Of a stretch of DNA of 64,000 nucleotides, positions 9,365-18,053 are shown one piece after another. Source of the DNA: an uncultured Pseudomonadales bacterium (GTDB lineage Bacteria; Pseudomonadota; Gammaproteobacteria; Pseudomonadales; Azotimanducaceae); assembly GCA_951813515.1 (NCBI GenBank), contig OX638346.1, forward strand, positions 985,617 to 1,049,616, in the 5' to 3' direction. The position numbers and the translations under genes are program-made. The notes below the pieces were generated by a model that was given only the letters and a program-made list of their open reading frames with translations, searched no databases and was not told where the DNA came from. How positions within the stretch are numbered: position 1 is the stretch's first letter; every line of letters starts with the position of its first letter.

Positions 9365-9576
9365 ACCAGCGGCTCGGTGCGCATCGGAGGCTCGCTGGTG
9401 GGGACGATGCGGTATCGGCGCGCGGAGCGCGCAAGCGACCGTCACCCGCATAGGCAGAGACCGCTTGCGGGCTCGGGTCGCCGTAGGCGACTAGGGCGCG
9501 GGCCGAAGGCAACGCCAAGAGGCGGAGCCCAAATGCGAAGCGGTAATGGGGCATCCCCGCGACATCGTTCGCGGGG
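9365..9576 (+). ncRNA. Candidate structured RNA between two HEPN-type genes
   Basis: The 388 bases between the TOPRIM-type gene and the zinc-ribbon gene hold no credible gene but many strong helices. A 7-bp stem pairs 9365-9371 with 9393-9399. A 6-bp stem pairs 9418-9423 with 9427-9432. An outer stem pairs 9460-9466 with 9538-9544 and stacks on 9469-9474 with 9525-9530. It encloses a hairpin at 9477-9491 and a nested one, 9495-9498 with 9513-9516. A separate 8-bp stem pairs 9555-9562 with 9569-9576. It could be a free RNA or a leader of the next gene. I cannot match it to a known RNA family, and GC-rich DNA forms chance stems. Confidence 0.4.
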
Positions 9577-9638
9577 ACGAAGCGGGCTGTCTCGGCCTGT
9601 TCTGAGCGGGAACCGCCAACAGTAGGTGACAGACGGAC

Positions 9639-10781
9639 ATGACAGAGCGGATAGAGGACTTCGACGGACAGCGGCGGTTTGATGACCGCTCCGCGTGCGA
9701 TCGTCAGCCGGGTCCGGCGCGGAGTGTGGACGTGAGCGGGCGGTGCGCCGACTGCTGGGGCCCGATTGCGGGAACGAAGCAACCGGCAGGCGAGTGGCAG
9801 CACATCGAGTGCCTGGTGTGCAGGAGGGCCGTTGACGGGAATGACGCGGCGTGCGAAGCGGAGGCCATGCGAGTGGAGGGCGAGGACAACATGGCCGCCG
9901 CACGCATCGGCCAGCGGGCCAATTACAGGCCGGACGCCCGCTTCGTGCTCAAGCTCCTGCCGGAAATGCATCGCGATAAGGCGAAGGTCGATCAGCGCAT
10001 CGAAGCGAGCCTCGCGCAGGGACGGAAGCGTTGGCGGCTGACACGTCACGAGATCCCGCCAGGGACAGCGGGTTACCTGTACGCGCAGGCGCGTGCGTTC
10101 CTTGCCGGCGTTGAAAACCTCTCGCGGGAAAAATCCGCGATCTCCCTTTCGGATTTCGAATACGGAGAACCGCAGGTAGTCGGCGTCGAGAAGTCGCCGG
10201 CCGACGGAACGCTGCGGGTCACGGGAAGCGTACCCGTCACGTACCGGAGGCCCTCGGGCCGCGAACTGATGGCGAGGATGGGAACGGCGCTGGTCGCGGG
10301 AATGGCAGGGGCCTTCGCCTGCGAGGTTGGAATGAAGGCGATCCTCGTCACGCGGCTGGGCGGGGCCGCGAAGACGCACGACCTGCTCAAGCTCTACCGG
10401 GAACTGCCGGACGACAGCCGCGGGCGCCTCGAAGGCGACTTCCCGGAGATCGCGGACGTACTCGGCCACAGCCGGGAGACGTTCGGCAGGTGGCGGTACT
10501 TCGAACAGGGCATCGGCGAGGACGCGATTCGGGCGCTCGTAGATACCGATCGCGTGTGGGGGGTCGGCAAGGCGGCCCGGGTGATCGCCGACGAGTGCGT
10601 GGTCGCGGGGCTGAACTACGAGATCGACATCGACACGAGCTTCGAGTTCGATTGGCGACCGGGCGACATGAGCACGGCACAGCGGATCCACCTGTCGCTG
10701 GAGGGCGGAGAGTCATCGATCGTTTGGGAGGAGTTGCTGCAGGCCGGAACGGACGACGGATCAAGCGGCCGCGAGGAGTAG
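9639..10781 (+). CDS. Zinc-ribbon protein with C-terminal HEPN-like domain
   Basis: The protein has 380 residues. C36, C39, H55, C58 and C61 form a probable zinc-binding knuckle (CADC then HIECLVC). The middle region (about 85-210) is unrecognised. Residues about 218-290 look like a HEPN helical bundle, with FACEVGMKAILVTRL, then KTHDLLKLYRELPD, and RWRYFE at the end. The usual RNase motif R-x4-6-H is not clearly present: the nearest arginine-histidine pair is seven residues apart. It may therefore be a non-catalytic HEPN. It follows the structured stretch and lies in the same direction as the AlbA_2 and TOPRIM-type genes, so I place it provisionally in the same defence-like group. Confidence 0.65.
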   Translation: MTERIEDFDGQRRFDDRSACDRQPGPARSVDVSGRCADCWGPIAGTKQPAGEWQHIECLVCRRAVDGNDAACEAEAMRVEGEDNMAAARIGQRANYRPDARFVLKLLPEMHRDKAKVDQRIEASLAQGRKRWRLTRHEIPPGTAGYLYAQARAFLAGVENLSREKSAISLSDFEYGEPQVVGVEKSPADGTLRVTGSVPVTYRRPSGRELMARMGTALVAGMAGAFACEVGMKAILVTRLGGAAKTHDLLKLYRELPDDSRGRLEGDFPEIADVLGHSRETFGRWRYFEQGIGEDAIRALVDTDRVWGVGKAARVIADECVVAGLNYEIDIDTSFEFDWRPGDMSTAQRIHLSLEGGESSIVWEELLQAGTDDGSSGREE

Positions 10782-10887
10782 ACGTGGAAGCCAACGGAAC
10801 CGAATCGGTGGCCACCTAGCGAACCGCGTCACTGGCCTCGATCAGCGAAGCTTCCTCCATCTGAGATAAGCAACAGGGATCCGGGTC

Positions 10888-12235
10888 TTGGACGATTGGT
10901 GGCTGTGGTTGCAGGCGAACTTCCCAAACCGGCAGATTGCCACTGGCATCTGGCTCTTCATTGGGTTCGTGCTGTGCTTTCTGAGCAGGAACATCCGCTC
11001 CAGCACTGGAGGGGTTCTGAAAGCGCTCGTGCAACGGAAGTTGGTCATCCTCGTCGGATGGACGATCCTCAATGTCGGTGTTCTTTGTTGGCTTCTGTCC
11101 ATGATCGGCCTTTGGGGCCGAGATCAGCTGACTGCGACCGTCCTATGGACTGCCCCCGTCGGGACTCGCCCTAGCTGGCCGGACGCTATCCGCGGAGAAC
11201 GACCAAGGCTATTACAAGCGTCTGGTGGTGGATTGTCTGAAGATAACGGTCGTCCTGGAGTTTCTTGTCGTGGGCTACTCCTTTAGTCTGCCGATCGAAT
11301 TGTTGCTCGTGTTCATCATGACATTCCTCGCATTGTCAATTGAGTTCTCGCGAGCGAAGGATGAACTGGCCTCGGTTAGCACGTTCTTCGAGTGGATCGT
11401 CGCCGGCGTCGTGGCGTTCGTGCTGTGGAAAGCCGTCTGGGGCATCTGGGACCGGCCCGACGCGTTCTTCACGACCAAGACGGGACGCAATTTCCTGCTC
11501 CCGATGCTGCTGACCGCCGGGTCGATCCCGTTCTTCTACGTTCTGCACTGCTACTCCAACATCGAACTCGCTCGTATTCGGATAGGCCAGAAGACCTTTC
11601 AATCAGACGAACTGAAGCGATACGCAAGAAGACGGTTTTTCCTTAGGTTCATGGCGCGACCCCGGCTCCTCCTCCGTGCCGCCAGGCAATTCCACAGCCT
11701 GCCCGCAGAGACTAGGGATGACGTGAATCAGATCGTCGCGGATGTTGTTGTTCGAGAGCGGCGCCGGAAGAACCCGCCCACGGTGGACGGAAACCTGGGC
11801 TGGAGCCCGTACTTGGCCTGCGAGTTCCTCAAGCCGGAGGGGTTCGAAACAAGTGACTATCACAGAGGGGCCAGAGCGGATTCACGGTGGGCAGAGTCGA
11901 GTCCCGTCGACCTCGATAGCGAGATCCTAGCGAATACGGCTTGCTTCTATGTCGAAGGGCTTGAAGATCAAGCGACTACCCTGAAGCTCAAAGCCCATTT
12001 CAACCGTGCGTCTGACCCTGCTTCGGGCAAGGCAAGGTTCAATCAGGTTGCTGAGGTCCTTCTCGAACGGAGCATCGCCGGGGATTTCCGGCACGCCCGG
12101 GCGACGGTTCAGTCGGGCGAGGATTTCGTTCTGACCATCCACGGGACGCGGATTGCACGGGAAACCGAGCCGTATCCCAACCAGGCTGGCTTTGTACTGA
12201 GTTGTATCCTGTCCCGCGGCAACACCGCCGTCTAG
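10888..12235 (+). pseudogene. Multi-pass membrane protein with a +1 frameshift
   Basis: A TTG at 10888 opens a frame with two membrane segments (IATGIWLFIGFVLCFL and LVILVGWTILNVGVLCWLL). Near 11157-11162 the natural-looking sequence moves to the next frame and continues as GLALAGRTLSAENDQGYYKR, then two more pairs of membrane helices and about 200 cytoplasmic residues ending at 12235. The second frame has a stop at 11129 and its first usual start is the GTG at 11225, so the two parts overlap in register only if one base is lost. This could be a sequencing error, a true lesion or programmed frameshifting. No family is recognised. It lies between the zinc-ribbon HEPN gene and the tmRNA gene. 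Confidence 0.5.
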
Positions 12236-12402
12236 CGTTGGCGGCCGATGCGTAGGCTTGTCCAATCCGGACGCTGCGTGGGACCGGCGTGTTGTGGCGG
12301 CGCCGGTCGCGCGGCGCAGCGGAGCCGACCCTTCCGGCGCGCCCTGTCTCAACAGACCGCTCGAACGCGCAAGGAGTACCACTTCAAGGCTTCAAAAATT
12401 GT

Positions 12403-12420
12403 GGTACGTTTTGGGGTACG
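12403..12420. repeat. Two GGTACG direct repeats near the tmRNA 3' end
   Basis: GGTACG occurs at 12403-12408 and 12415-12420, about 35 bases from the tmRNA 3' end on the island side. A partial inverted copy (GAGTACC) lies at 12373-12379. Short repeats at this position are typical of arm-type sites bound by phage-type integrases, so this may be what is left of an attachment region. Confidence 0.35.
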
Positions 12421-12436
12421 AGTTCTATAAGGATTT

Positions 12437-12466
12437 GTTTTATATTTATATTTGGTGGAGGCGGCG
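12437..12466. repeat. Proximal repeat overlapping the tmRNA 3' end (putative att site)
   Basis: This copy spans the last 14 bases of the tmRNA gene and 16 AT-rich bases beyond it. It is the partner of 1198-1227. The pair brackets the segment holding the integrase remnant and the defence-like genes. The copy here completes the tmRNA acceptor stem, as expected for an insertion that rebuilds its target gene. Confidence 0.7.
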
Positions 12467-12808
12467 GGAGTTGAACCCGCGTCCGCCGGCACTCGGTCTT
12501 CGGCTCTACATGCATAGTTTCGTCTATTGCTTTAGCCCCTTCGACGACCCGGCGAACAGGGTGTTGATGAGCGATCCCCTATGTTTTAGCGTTCGGCACC
12601 GGAGCACTTGCCTCGCGCGATCCTGTGAACTTGCCCCCCCGATGTCACGCCACAGGCATCGAGACATCGGGGTTAGCCGTCAAGCGGCTAGGGCGTAGTT
12701 TTCGTCGTTGGCAACTATAAAAAGTTGCAGCGATTGATTAACGAGAGTCACTACCCTCTCGGCATGCACCTCGGACGTCATTACCGCCGTCGAAACCGCA
12801 TCGCCCCC
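12453..12808 (-). ncRNA. ssrA: Transfer-messenger RNA (tmRNA)
   Basis: Read on the minus strand, the RNA begins GGGGGCGATGCGG at 12808 and ends CUCCACCA at 12453, 356 nt, the normal size. The 5' GGGGGCG pairs with CGCCUCC just before ACCA to give a seven-pair acceptor stem with one G-U. A T-arm (GGUUCAA) lies at its 3' end. The resume codon region reads GCC AAC GAC GAA AAC UAC GCC CUA GCC GCU UGA near 12714-12682, encoding the tag ANDENYALAA, identical to that of E. coli. The RNA rescues stalled ribosomes and marks the incomplete protein for proteolysis. Its 3' end is the integration target discussed elsewhere. Confidence 0.97.
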
Positions 12809-12843
12809 AAATTTTTCGCTGCTCCTGCAGGAAAAGGGCGCCG

Positions 12844-12849
12844 AGTATA
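12844..12849 (-). promoter_or_regulatory. Possible -10 box of the tmRNA promoter
   Basis: TATACT on the minus strand lies 35 bases upstream of the mature tmRNA 5' end. Because tmRNA precursors are trimmed by RNase P, a start some bases upstream of the mature end is normal. The -35 region is weak. Confidence 0.4.
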
Positions 12850-12906
12850 GCAGGGTCGAATCCGGGCCGCACAGGCTACAATGCGCACGGTGGCGGACTC
12901 GGGCGA

Positions 12907-14220
12907 ATGCGGAAAATATCAATCAAGTTGTTGATTCTACTGGTTTCTCTGGGGGCCAGTGGGGATCCGTCGGAACGCATCCAGCACTACGCCGAGCGGG
13001 CTGCAGAGTATGTCGAAGCGCGCAACTATGCCTTGGCGCGCGCATACCTCGAACCCGTGCTGATCAGTCCGTGGATCAGCCGCGAGGGACGCGCGCGCGC
13101 TTACGTGACGCGGGCGTTCACGTTCGAGGCGGAGCGGCTGTACGTATCGGCTGCGCTCGACTACGTACGCGCGCTGGAGTTCGACCCCGATCAGACGACG
13201 GCGTTCGCCGCACTTTCCTACCTCTACGACCAGGGGCTCGGCGTCGCGCAGAACAGGGATGAGGCGTTGCATCTTGCGCGCGAAGCGGCGCAGCTTGGCG
13301 ACGGCTATTCGCGGGTCTACGTCGGCGTGGCGCTCATGGATGAGGACATCGACAAAGGGAGGGACTGGCTATTGCGGGCGGCCGAGGACGGCTATCAGCC
13401 GGCGTATGAGTACCTGGCGCAGAGCTTTCGGGGCACGGTCGCCGATGAGCCAGACCCGGAAGAGGCAAGGCGCTGGTACGAAGCCGCAGCGGAAGAAGGA
13501 AGCATCGCCGCCTCGCTTGCGATCGCGTACATGTATCGAGACGGAGAATTCGGCGAACCAGACAGCAAGGAAGCCGCCCGCCGCTTCTCGATCCTCGCCG
13601 ATGGCGGTTCCGCGGATGCCAAGGCGGCGCTGGCCCACCTGCATCTTTTCGACCACGAGGTGGATCGGGATGTCGCCCGCGCATTCGCGCTGTACAACGA
13701 AGCGGCGGAACAGGAGGTCACGAGCGCGTACACCGCGCTCGGCTACCTGTACGAAACCGGGACGGGCACGGAGGTCGATCTGGAGACCGCCAGGAGCTGG
13801 TACCGCCGCGCGGCCGAAGAGGACGATCCCGTCGCACAGTACCGGCTGGCGAGCCTCATCTTCCAACCCGCGCAGGAGGACAGGATAGCGACCGCGCTTT
13901 ACTGGTTCGAGCGGGCCGCGAGCGTCGGGCACGCCGACAGCGAAAACAACGCGGCATGGATTCTCGCGACCTCGAGGCACGACCGCATCCGAAACGGCGT
14001 CCTCGCGTTGCACCTGGCGCAGCGCGCCGTCGCCCAGGACGAGAGTCCCGGCACGCTCGACACCCTGGCCGCGGCCTATGCCGAGAAAGGCGACTTCGCG
14101 CGCGCCGTTGCGACCCAGCGCAGCGCCATCTCCGCCATTTCCGCGGAAACCGAGAATCTGCGGGAAGAGTTGACGGGCAGGCTCGCGAAATACGAGGCGC
14201 GGGAGCCCTGGCGCGAATGA
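12907..14220 (+). CDS. Sel1-like repeat protein
   Basis: The protein has 437 residues beginning with a short hydrophobic segment (LLILLVSLGASG), probably a signal peptide, so it likely acts in the periplasm. The remainder is a run of tandem helical repeats with the Sel1 signature (ARRWYEAAAEEGSIAAS, ARSWYRRAAEEDDPVAQ). The last 80 residues are closer to ordinary TPRs (PGTLDTLAAAYAEKGDFARA). Such proteins are scaffolds that recruit other proteins, often in envelope stress or regulatory pathways; the partner is unknown. It is transcribed away from the tmRNA gene with about 100 bases between them. Confidence 0.9.
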   Translation: MRKISIKLLILLVSLGASGDPSERIQHYAERAAEYVEARNYALARAYLEPVLISPWISREGRARAYVTRAFTFEAERLYVSAALDYVRALEFDPDQTTAFAALSYLYDQGLGVAQNRDEALHLAREAAQLGDGYSRVYVGVALMDEDIDKGRDWLLRAAEDGYQPAYEYLAQSFRGTVADEPDPEEARRWYEAAAEEGSIAASLAIAYMYRDGEFGEPDSKEAARRFSILADGGSADAKAALAHLHLFDHEVDRDVARAFALYNEAAEQEVTSAYTALGYLYETGTGTEVDLETARSWYRRAAEEDDPVAQYRLASLIFQPAQEDRIATALYWFERAASVGHADSENNAAWILATSRHDRIRNGVLALHLAQRAVAQDESPGTLDTLAAAYAEKGDFARAVATQRSAISAISAETENLREELTGRLAKYEAREPWRE

Positions 14221-14322
14221 AAGAGGACAGCGGGGATCCGGACTGTCCGACTCGCGACAGCTCTCGATGATCTCCGATCCTGCGACGCCCATGGCACGCG
14301 CAGACTTTTCGGCATCTGCTCC

Positions 14323-14748
14323 CTACATCTCAAGAGTGTCCCGCAAGCGGCCAAGCGCCTTCTTGTGGCTGCGCGGACTCATCCGTCGAATGTTGTACAG
14401 CTTCCATTGGATGGCTGGCCACTGGTCCAAACCGTCGAACGGGAGTAGCGACCAATCCGGTTCTCCCTGCTTTATCGACAGGAGAAAACGTAGTTCAAAT
14501 AAATTCCTGATTGACGCTTCAAAGGCGACAATATCGACTTGATTCAAACTAATCCCGGACATATCCAGCCTAAGCGCCGCCATCAGCGCGCGGCACGGCT
14601 CAACGCGGCGGGACATCGGCGCGGTGTCCTGCCCCAGTCTGCGGTCGAGCAGTCCGAGCAGCGCCACACCCCGGGTGAGCGCGGATGGTGGCGATAAGGA
14701 TTCGATGGCAAAGCAATTGGCAACCGGAGCGCCGTTGGAGCCATGCAC
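14323..14748 (-). pseudogene. Chimeric remnant carrying a DegT-aminotransferase fragment
   Basis: The first 63 residues align with an internal piece of the aminotransferase at 15379-16494. The clearest block is ALLGLLDRRL here against ALLGMLDRRL there, followed by RRVEPCRALMAAL against RRVEAGHTLMAAL. The following 78 residues (ending LDQWPAIQWKLYNIRRM and about 20 more) are unrelated to it and look like the tail of another small protein. The frame is open but lacks the aminotransferase active site, so it is probably a fusion of gene fragments left by a duplication and deletion. Whether it is expressed is unknown. Confidence 0.5.
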
Positions 14749-14844
14749 CCGATACCCCGTAAGTGTTTGCCCTGTCTTCTTGCCGCAACAGAATCCATGG
14801 AGTACAACTCGGCCAGTCAGCCACCTTCAGGACGGGAAATCTCC

Positions 14845-15252
14845 ATGGGCGTCGTCCAGGTCACCGTCACCATCCGGAATCCCGCCGAACCCGAGCGGTC
14901 CTGGGACGGCTTGTTCCTGGTCGATATGGGATCGACCGATTGTGTCGTTCCAGGTCGCGCTCTGCGAGAAATCGGCATACAGCCGAAAGGACGTCGAACT
15001 TACGAACTTGCGGATGGCCGCGAGGAGACCGTGGACATCGCCGTTGCCGAAGTCGAGTTCATGGGCGAGATCGTCGGGGCCACCGTCGGTTTCGGCAACG
15101 ACCACATCGAGCCGATTCTCGGACTAACCGCACTGGAATCCGTCGGTATCGAGATCGATCCAGTCTCGCAACGCCTGAAGCGCAGGCCGTCCGTCCGCAT
15201 GAAGGGCCGCATCGCGCGACGACCCGACCAAAACAGGTTCGCCGCCGCATAG
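14845..15252 (+). CDS. Clan AA (retropepsin-like) aspartic protease homologue
   Basis: The ATG at 14845 follows GGACGGGAAA and gives 135 residues; earlier in-frame ATGs at 14743 and 14800 are less likely. The protein matches the small bacterial clan AA family: LFLVDMGSTDCVVP near residues 28-41, RTYELADGREE near 52-62, and EPILGLTALESVGIEIDP near 93-110. Active members act as homodimers and have a DTG or DSG triad; here it is DMG, so the catalytic threonine or serine is replaced. It might be inactive or tolerate the change. The gene is alone, upstream of the convergent aminotransferase. Confidence 0.7.
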   Translation: MGVVQVTVTIRNPAEPERSWDGLFLVDMGSTDCVVPGRALREIGIQPKGRRTYELADGREETVDIAVAEVEFMGEIVGATVGFGNDHIEPILGLTALESVGIEIDPVSQRLKRRPSVRMKGRIARRPDQNRFAAA

Positions 15253-15378
15253 CGCTTTGCCGACGGACCGATTCTTGATACTTGGGCGTGGTCTGCACCC
15301 AGTCCGGATCGAGGACACGTCCCGATTCACTCCAGGATCGTGGCGAACCGGGTCCAGCGCGGGCCTACCAGTGTTTGC

Positions 15379-16494
15379 CTAACCCGCGCCCTTCGCACCC
15401 TGAACTTCAATGCTTCGGACCCATCTGCCCAGCCGCTCCAGTTCTTCGCGCGGCATGGCGGGGTCGAACGGAATGTAGAGGGCGTCGGACAGCCGGTCGG
15501 CGCCGGGCGTTGCGGTCTCCCCATCGGACACGGCGGACAAGCGTCCCGACATGGCATCGAAACCACGATCACGGAGCGAGGCGGACAGCGATTCGGGATC
15601 GTCCGAGAGCACCGGAAACATCCAGTAGCCGTGCGGGTCGGCCGCGCGCCCTGGAACTTCGACATCGGGTCCGAGTGCCGCCATCAACGTGTGGCCAGCC
15701 TCGACGCGTCGGGCAACAGGTGAGGATCCCCGTTCCAGCCTGCGGTCGAGCATTCCGAGTAGCGCCGCGCACGGACGCCGGCGGATGCTCGCGATGAACG
15801 CGTTATTGGCCACGTTCCGGGTCAGGCCATGGATCCATTGGCTCGAGTCCGCGCCAAGGGCGTTGGCCATGGCAATGACGATGCCGAACGCGCGCGGATG
15901 CGATGCGGTCTTCAAGGCCCCGTAGAGCAGGACGCGACGCAGATACTCGCCCGTGGGCTGGACGGCGTCCCGCGCGTGGATTCGCTTCATCGCGGCGCAT
16001 GTGTCCGGATCACGCACGTTCGCCAGCGCGCCGCCGAGCGCCGTGGCGGTCTTCATGGGTCCGAAAGAGAACAGCGAGAGGTCCGCTTGCGGATGGCCGG
16101 TCCAGTCCGGTCCCGCATAGGCCTGGGCACAATCTTCCACCACGGCTATGCCGCGCTCCCGAGCCATCGCGAGCGCCGGATCAAGATCGAAGCGCCCGCC
16201 AAAGAGGTGCGCGAGCACGACTGCCCGCGTGCGCGGGGTCACGCATTGCTCAAGCGCGCCGACATCCCAGGCCGCTGTGGTCGGATCGATGTCGAGTGGA
16301 ACCGGGCGCAATCCGTGATGCCGGGCGACGCGGGGCATGTCCGGCACGGTCAACGCGGAAAAGACGATCTCCGAGCCGGCTTCCCAGCGTTGCGCCCGCA
16401 GGTACAGGTCGAACGCGGAGCGGACCGTCAGGCACGCCAGGCTGTCCGACTCCGTCGACCACAGGCGCTCCACCCGCCTGGAGACTTCATGCAC
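15379..16494 (-). CDS. DegT/DnrJ/EryC1/StrS-family aminotransferase
   Basis: At least 371 residues from a GTG at 16494. The PLP-dependent fold is supported by VVEDCAQAYAGPDW near 118-131, which carries the conserved aspartate, and SLFSFGPMKTATALGG near 139-154, where the lysine would hold PLP. Family members transaminate nucleotide-linked keto-sugars or related keto compounds. Upstream codons remain open and protein-like as far as about 16620, overlapping the end of the transporter gene, but offer no ATG, GTG or TTG. A CTG at 16587 overlapping the transporter stop is the only candidate, so the true start is unsettled. It is the last gene of a co-directional run starting at sbcB. No sugar-biosynthesis genes are nearby. 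Confidence 0.75.
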   Translation of the reverse strand: MHEVSRRVERLWSTESDSLACLTVRSAFDLYLRAQRWEAGSEIVFSALTVPDMPRVARHHGLRPVPLDIDPTTAAWDVGALEQCVTPRTRAVVLAHLFGGRFDLDPALAMARERGIAVVEDCAQAYAGPDWTGHPQADLSLFSFGPMKTATALGGALANVRDPDTCAAMKRIHARDAVQPTGEYLRRVLLYGALKTASHPRAFGIVIAMANALGADSSQWIHGLTRNVANNAFIASIRRRPCAALLGMLDRRLERGSSPVARRVEAGHTLMAALGPDVEVPGRAADPHGYWMFPVLSDDPESLSASLRDRGFDAMSGRLSAVSDGETATPGADRLSDALYIPFDPAMPREELERLGRWVRSIEVQGAKGAG

Positions 16495-16583
16495 TGGCGG
16501 CGGCGACAGGCACGCGCCAAGAGCAAAGATCCAGTCCGCCCAATCCAGGTCGATGTCCTTGCATGGCCACGTGGCGAGCGTGT

Positions 16584-18053
16584 TCAGCGTTCCGACGTCC
16601 GGAGGTGTTTCGGCACCACCGTCCTTTCGATTCCCTCGAATGCCAGTTCTGTCACCACGGCGAGAAGCGCCGCCGGGATCGCACCCTGCATGATCAGGCC
16701 GGTGTCGTTCAGGCTGAGGCCCGTGACGATGGGGTCGCCCAACCCACCGGCGCCGATGAACGCAGCGAGCGTCGCCGTGCCGATGCAGATCACCGCCGCC
16801 GTGCGAATGCCGGCCAGCATGCTCGGCATCGACAGCGGCACGAATACGTGGCGCAACTCCTGGCCTCGCGTCAATCCCATCGCCCTAGAGACGCGCTGCA
16901 ATACCGGATCGACGGTGACGAGCGCGGTGACGGTGTTGCGGACGATGGGTAGCAGGGAATAAAGGAATAGCGCCACGATGGCGGGTACGACGCCGATGCC
17001 GAACAGCGGGATCATGAGCGCCAGGAGCGCGATGGATGGAATCGTCTGCATCAGTCCGGTCATGTAGACCACCACGCGCGACAGCCAGGCGATGCGGAAC
17101 ACGATGAGACCGAGGGCGATGCCGACGCAGGTCGCCGCAGCCAGCGCGATGGCGGTCAGCAGGACGTGCCGGGCCGTGTTCCGGCGCAGTTGCTGCCAGA
17201 AACGTGATCCAACCGCATCGGTCTCCACGCCGATGCCGTCCAGGTAGCCGGCGGCGGCTTCGGCAAAGTCCGCCCCCCCGAACATGACGGAGGCGTTGAT
17301 CGCCTGCATGCCCGCGTCGTCCAGGGTGTTCGCCACGAGCCCGAGCCTTGCTTTCGCGGACGCGGGCAGGTCCGCGCGCACGAGCGGGGCGGCCAGGTAG
17401 CTGGGAAAGAAGTCCCTGTCATCGGCCAGCACCTTGAGATCGTAGCGCGTCAACTCGCCGTCCGTGGAGTAGGCGTCCGTGACATGGATGGCGCCATCCG
17501 CCAGCGCCTGGTAGGCGAGTCCGTGCTCGATTCCCTGCGGCACCCACTCGAACCCGTAGACGCGGGAGAGACCCGGCCAGCCGTCTTCGCGTTCGAGAAA
17601 CTCGTGGCTCACGGCGACCTTGAGATCGTTGCGCGCCACGAGGTCGGAGATCGTATTCAGGTCGAGGTCCTCCGCCAGCGCACGCGGCAACGCCAGCGCG
17701 TAGGTATTGTTGAAGCCGAACGGCGGCAGCAGTTGCAGTCCAAGGGGGGCGATGGCCGCGTTGAGATCATCGAAGCCGAGCTTCGCTTCGGACTTCAGGA
17801 TCGCCTGCGACAGGGTGCCGGTATATTCGATGTAGACGTCGATCTCCCCGGCCACGAGCGCCTCGTAGCAGATCAGGGTGCCGCCGAGGCCCATGCGGCG
17901 CTCCACCTCGAACCCGCTGGACTCGAGCAGTTGCGCGGCCACTTCGCCCAGGATGTAGGACTCGTTGAAGTTCTTGCTCGCGACGACGATGGGTTCCGCC
18001 GCGCTCACCGCTCCGTAAAGCGCAATCAGGATGGTCGAGAGGCGGCCAATCAC
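16584..18053 (-). CDS. Betaine/choline-type ABC importer: substrate-binding protein fused to permease
   Basis: The GTG at 18053 overlaps the TGA of the ATPase gene (GTGA) and gives 489 residues. A signal or anchor segment (LSTILIALYGAVSAA) leads into an OpuC/OsmF-type binding domain (SKNFNESYILGEVAAQLL, then GEIDVYIEYTGTLSQAI) ending near residue 280. The remainder is a BPD-type permease with five or six helices (MTGLMQTIPSIALLALMIPL, then IGTATLAAFIGAGGLGDPI). The family imports glycine betaine, choline or other compatible solutes. The order binding domain first, permease second is the reverse of the familiar Lactococcus OpuABC fusion. It works with the ATPase encoded immediately upstream. 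Confidence 0.88.
   Translation of the reverse strand: MIGRLSTILIALYGAVSAAEPIVVASKNFNESYILGEVAAQLLESSGFEVERRMGLGGTLICYEALVAGEIDVYIEYTGTLSQAILKSEAKLGFDDLNAAIAPLGLQLLPPFGFNNTYALALPRALAEDLDLNTISDLVARNDLKVAVSHEFLEREDGWPGLSRVYGFEWVPQGIEHGLAYQALADGAIHVTDAYSTDGELTRYDLKVLADDRDFFPSYLAAPLVRADLPASAKARLGLVANTLDDAGMQAINASVMFGGADFAEAAAGYLDGIGVETDAVGSRFWQQLRRNTARHVLLTAIALAAATCVGIALGLIVFRIAWLSRVVVYMTGLMQTIPSIALLALMIPLFGIGVVPAIVALFLYSLLPIVRNTVTALVTVDPVLQRVSRAMGLTRGQELRHVFVPLSMPSMLAGIRTAAVICIGTATLAAFIGAGGLGDPIVTGLSLNDTGLIMQGAIPAALLAVVTELAFEGIERTVVPKHLRTSER

Noticed and set aside
9251..9638. Group II intron or retron RNA
   Set aside because: No reverse transcriptase is nearby and no domain V-like hairpin or recognisable msr/msd layout is present.
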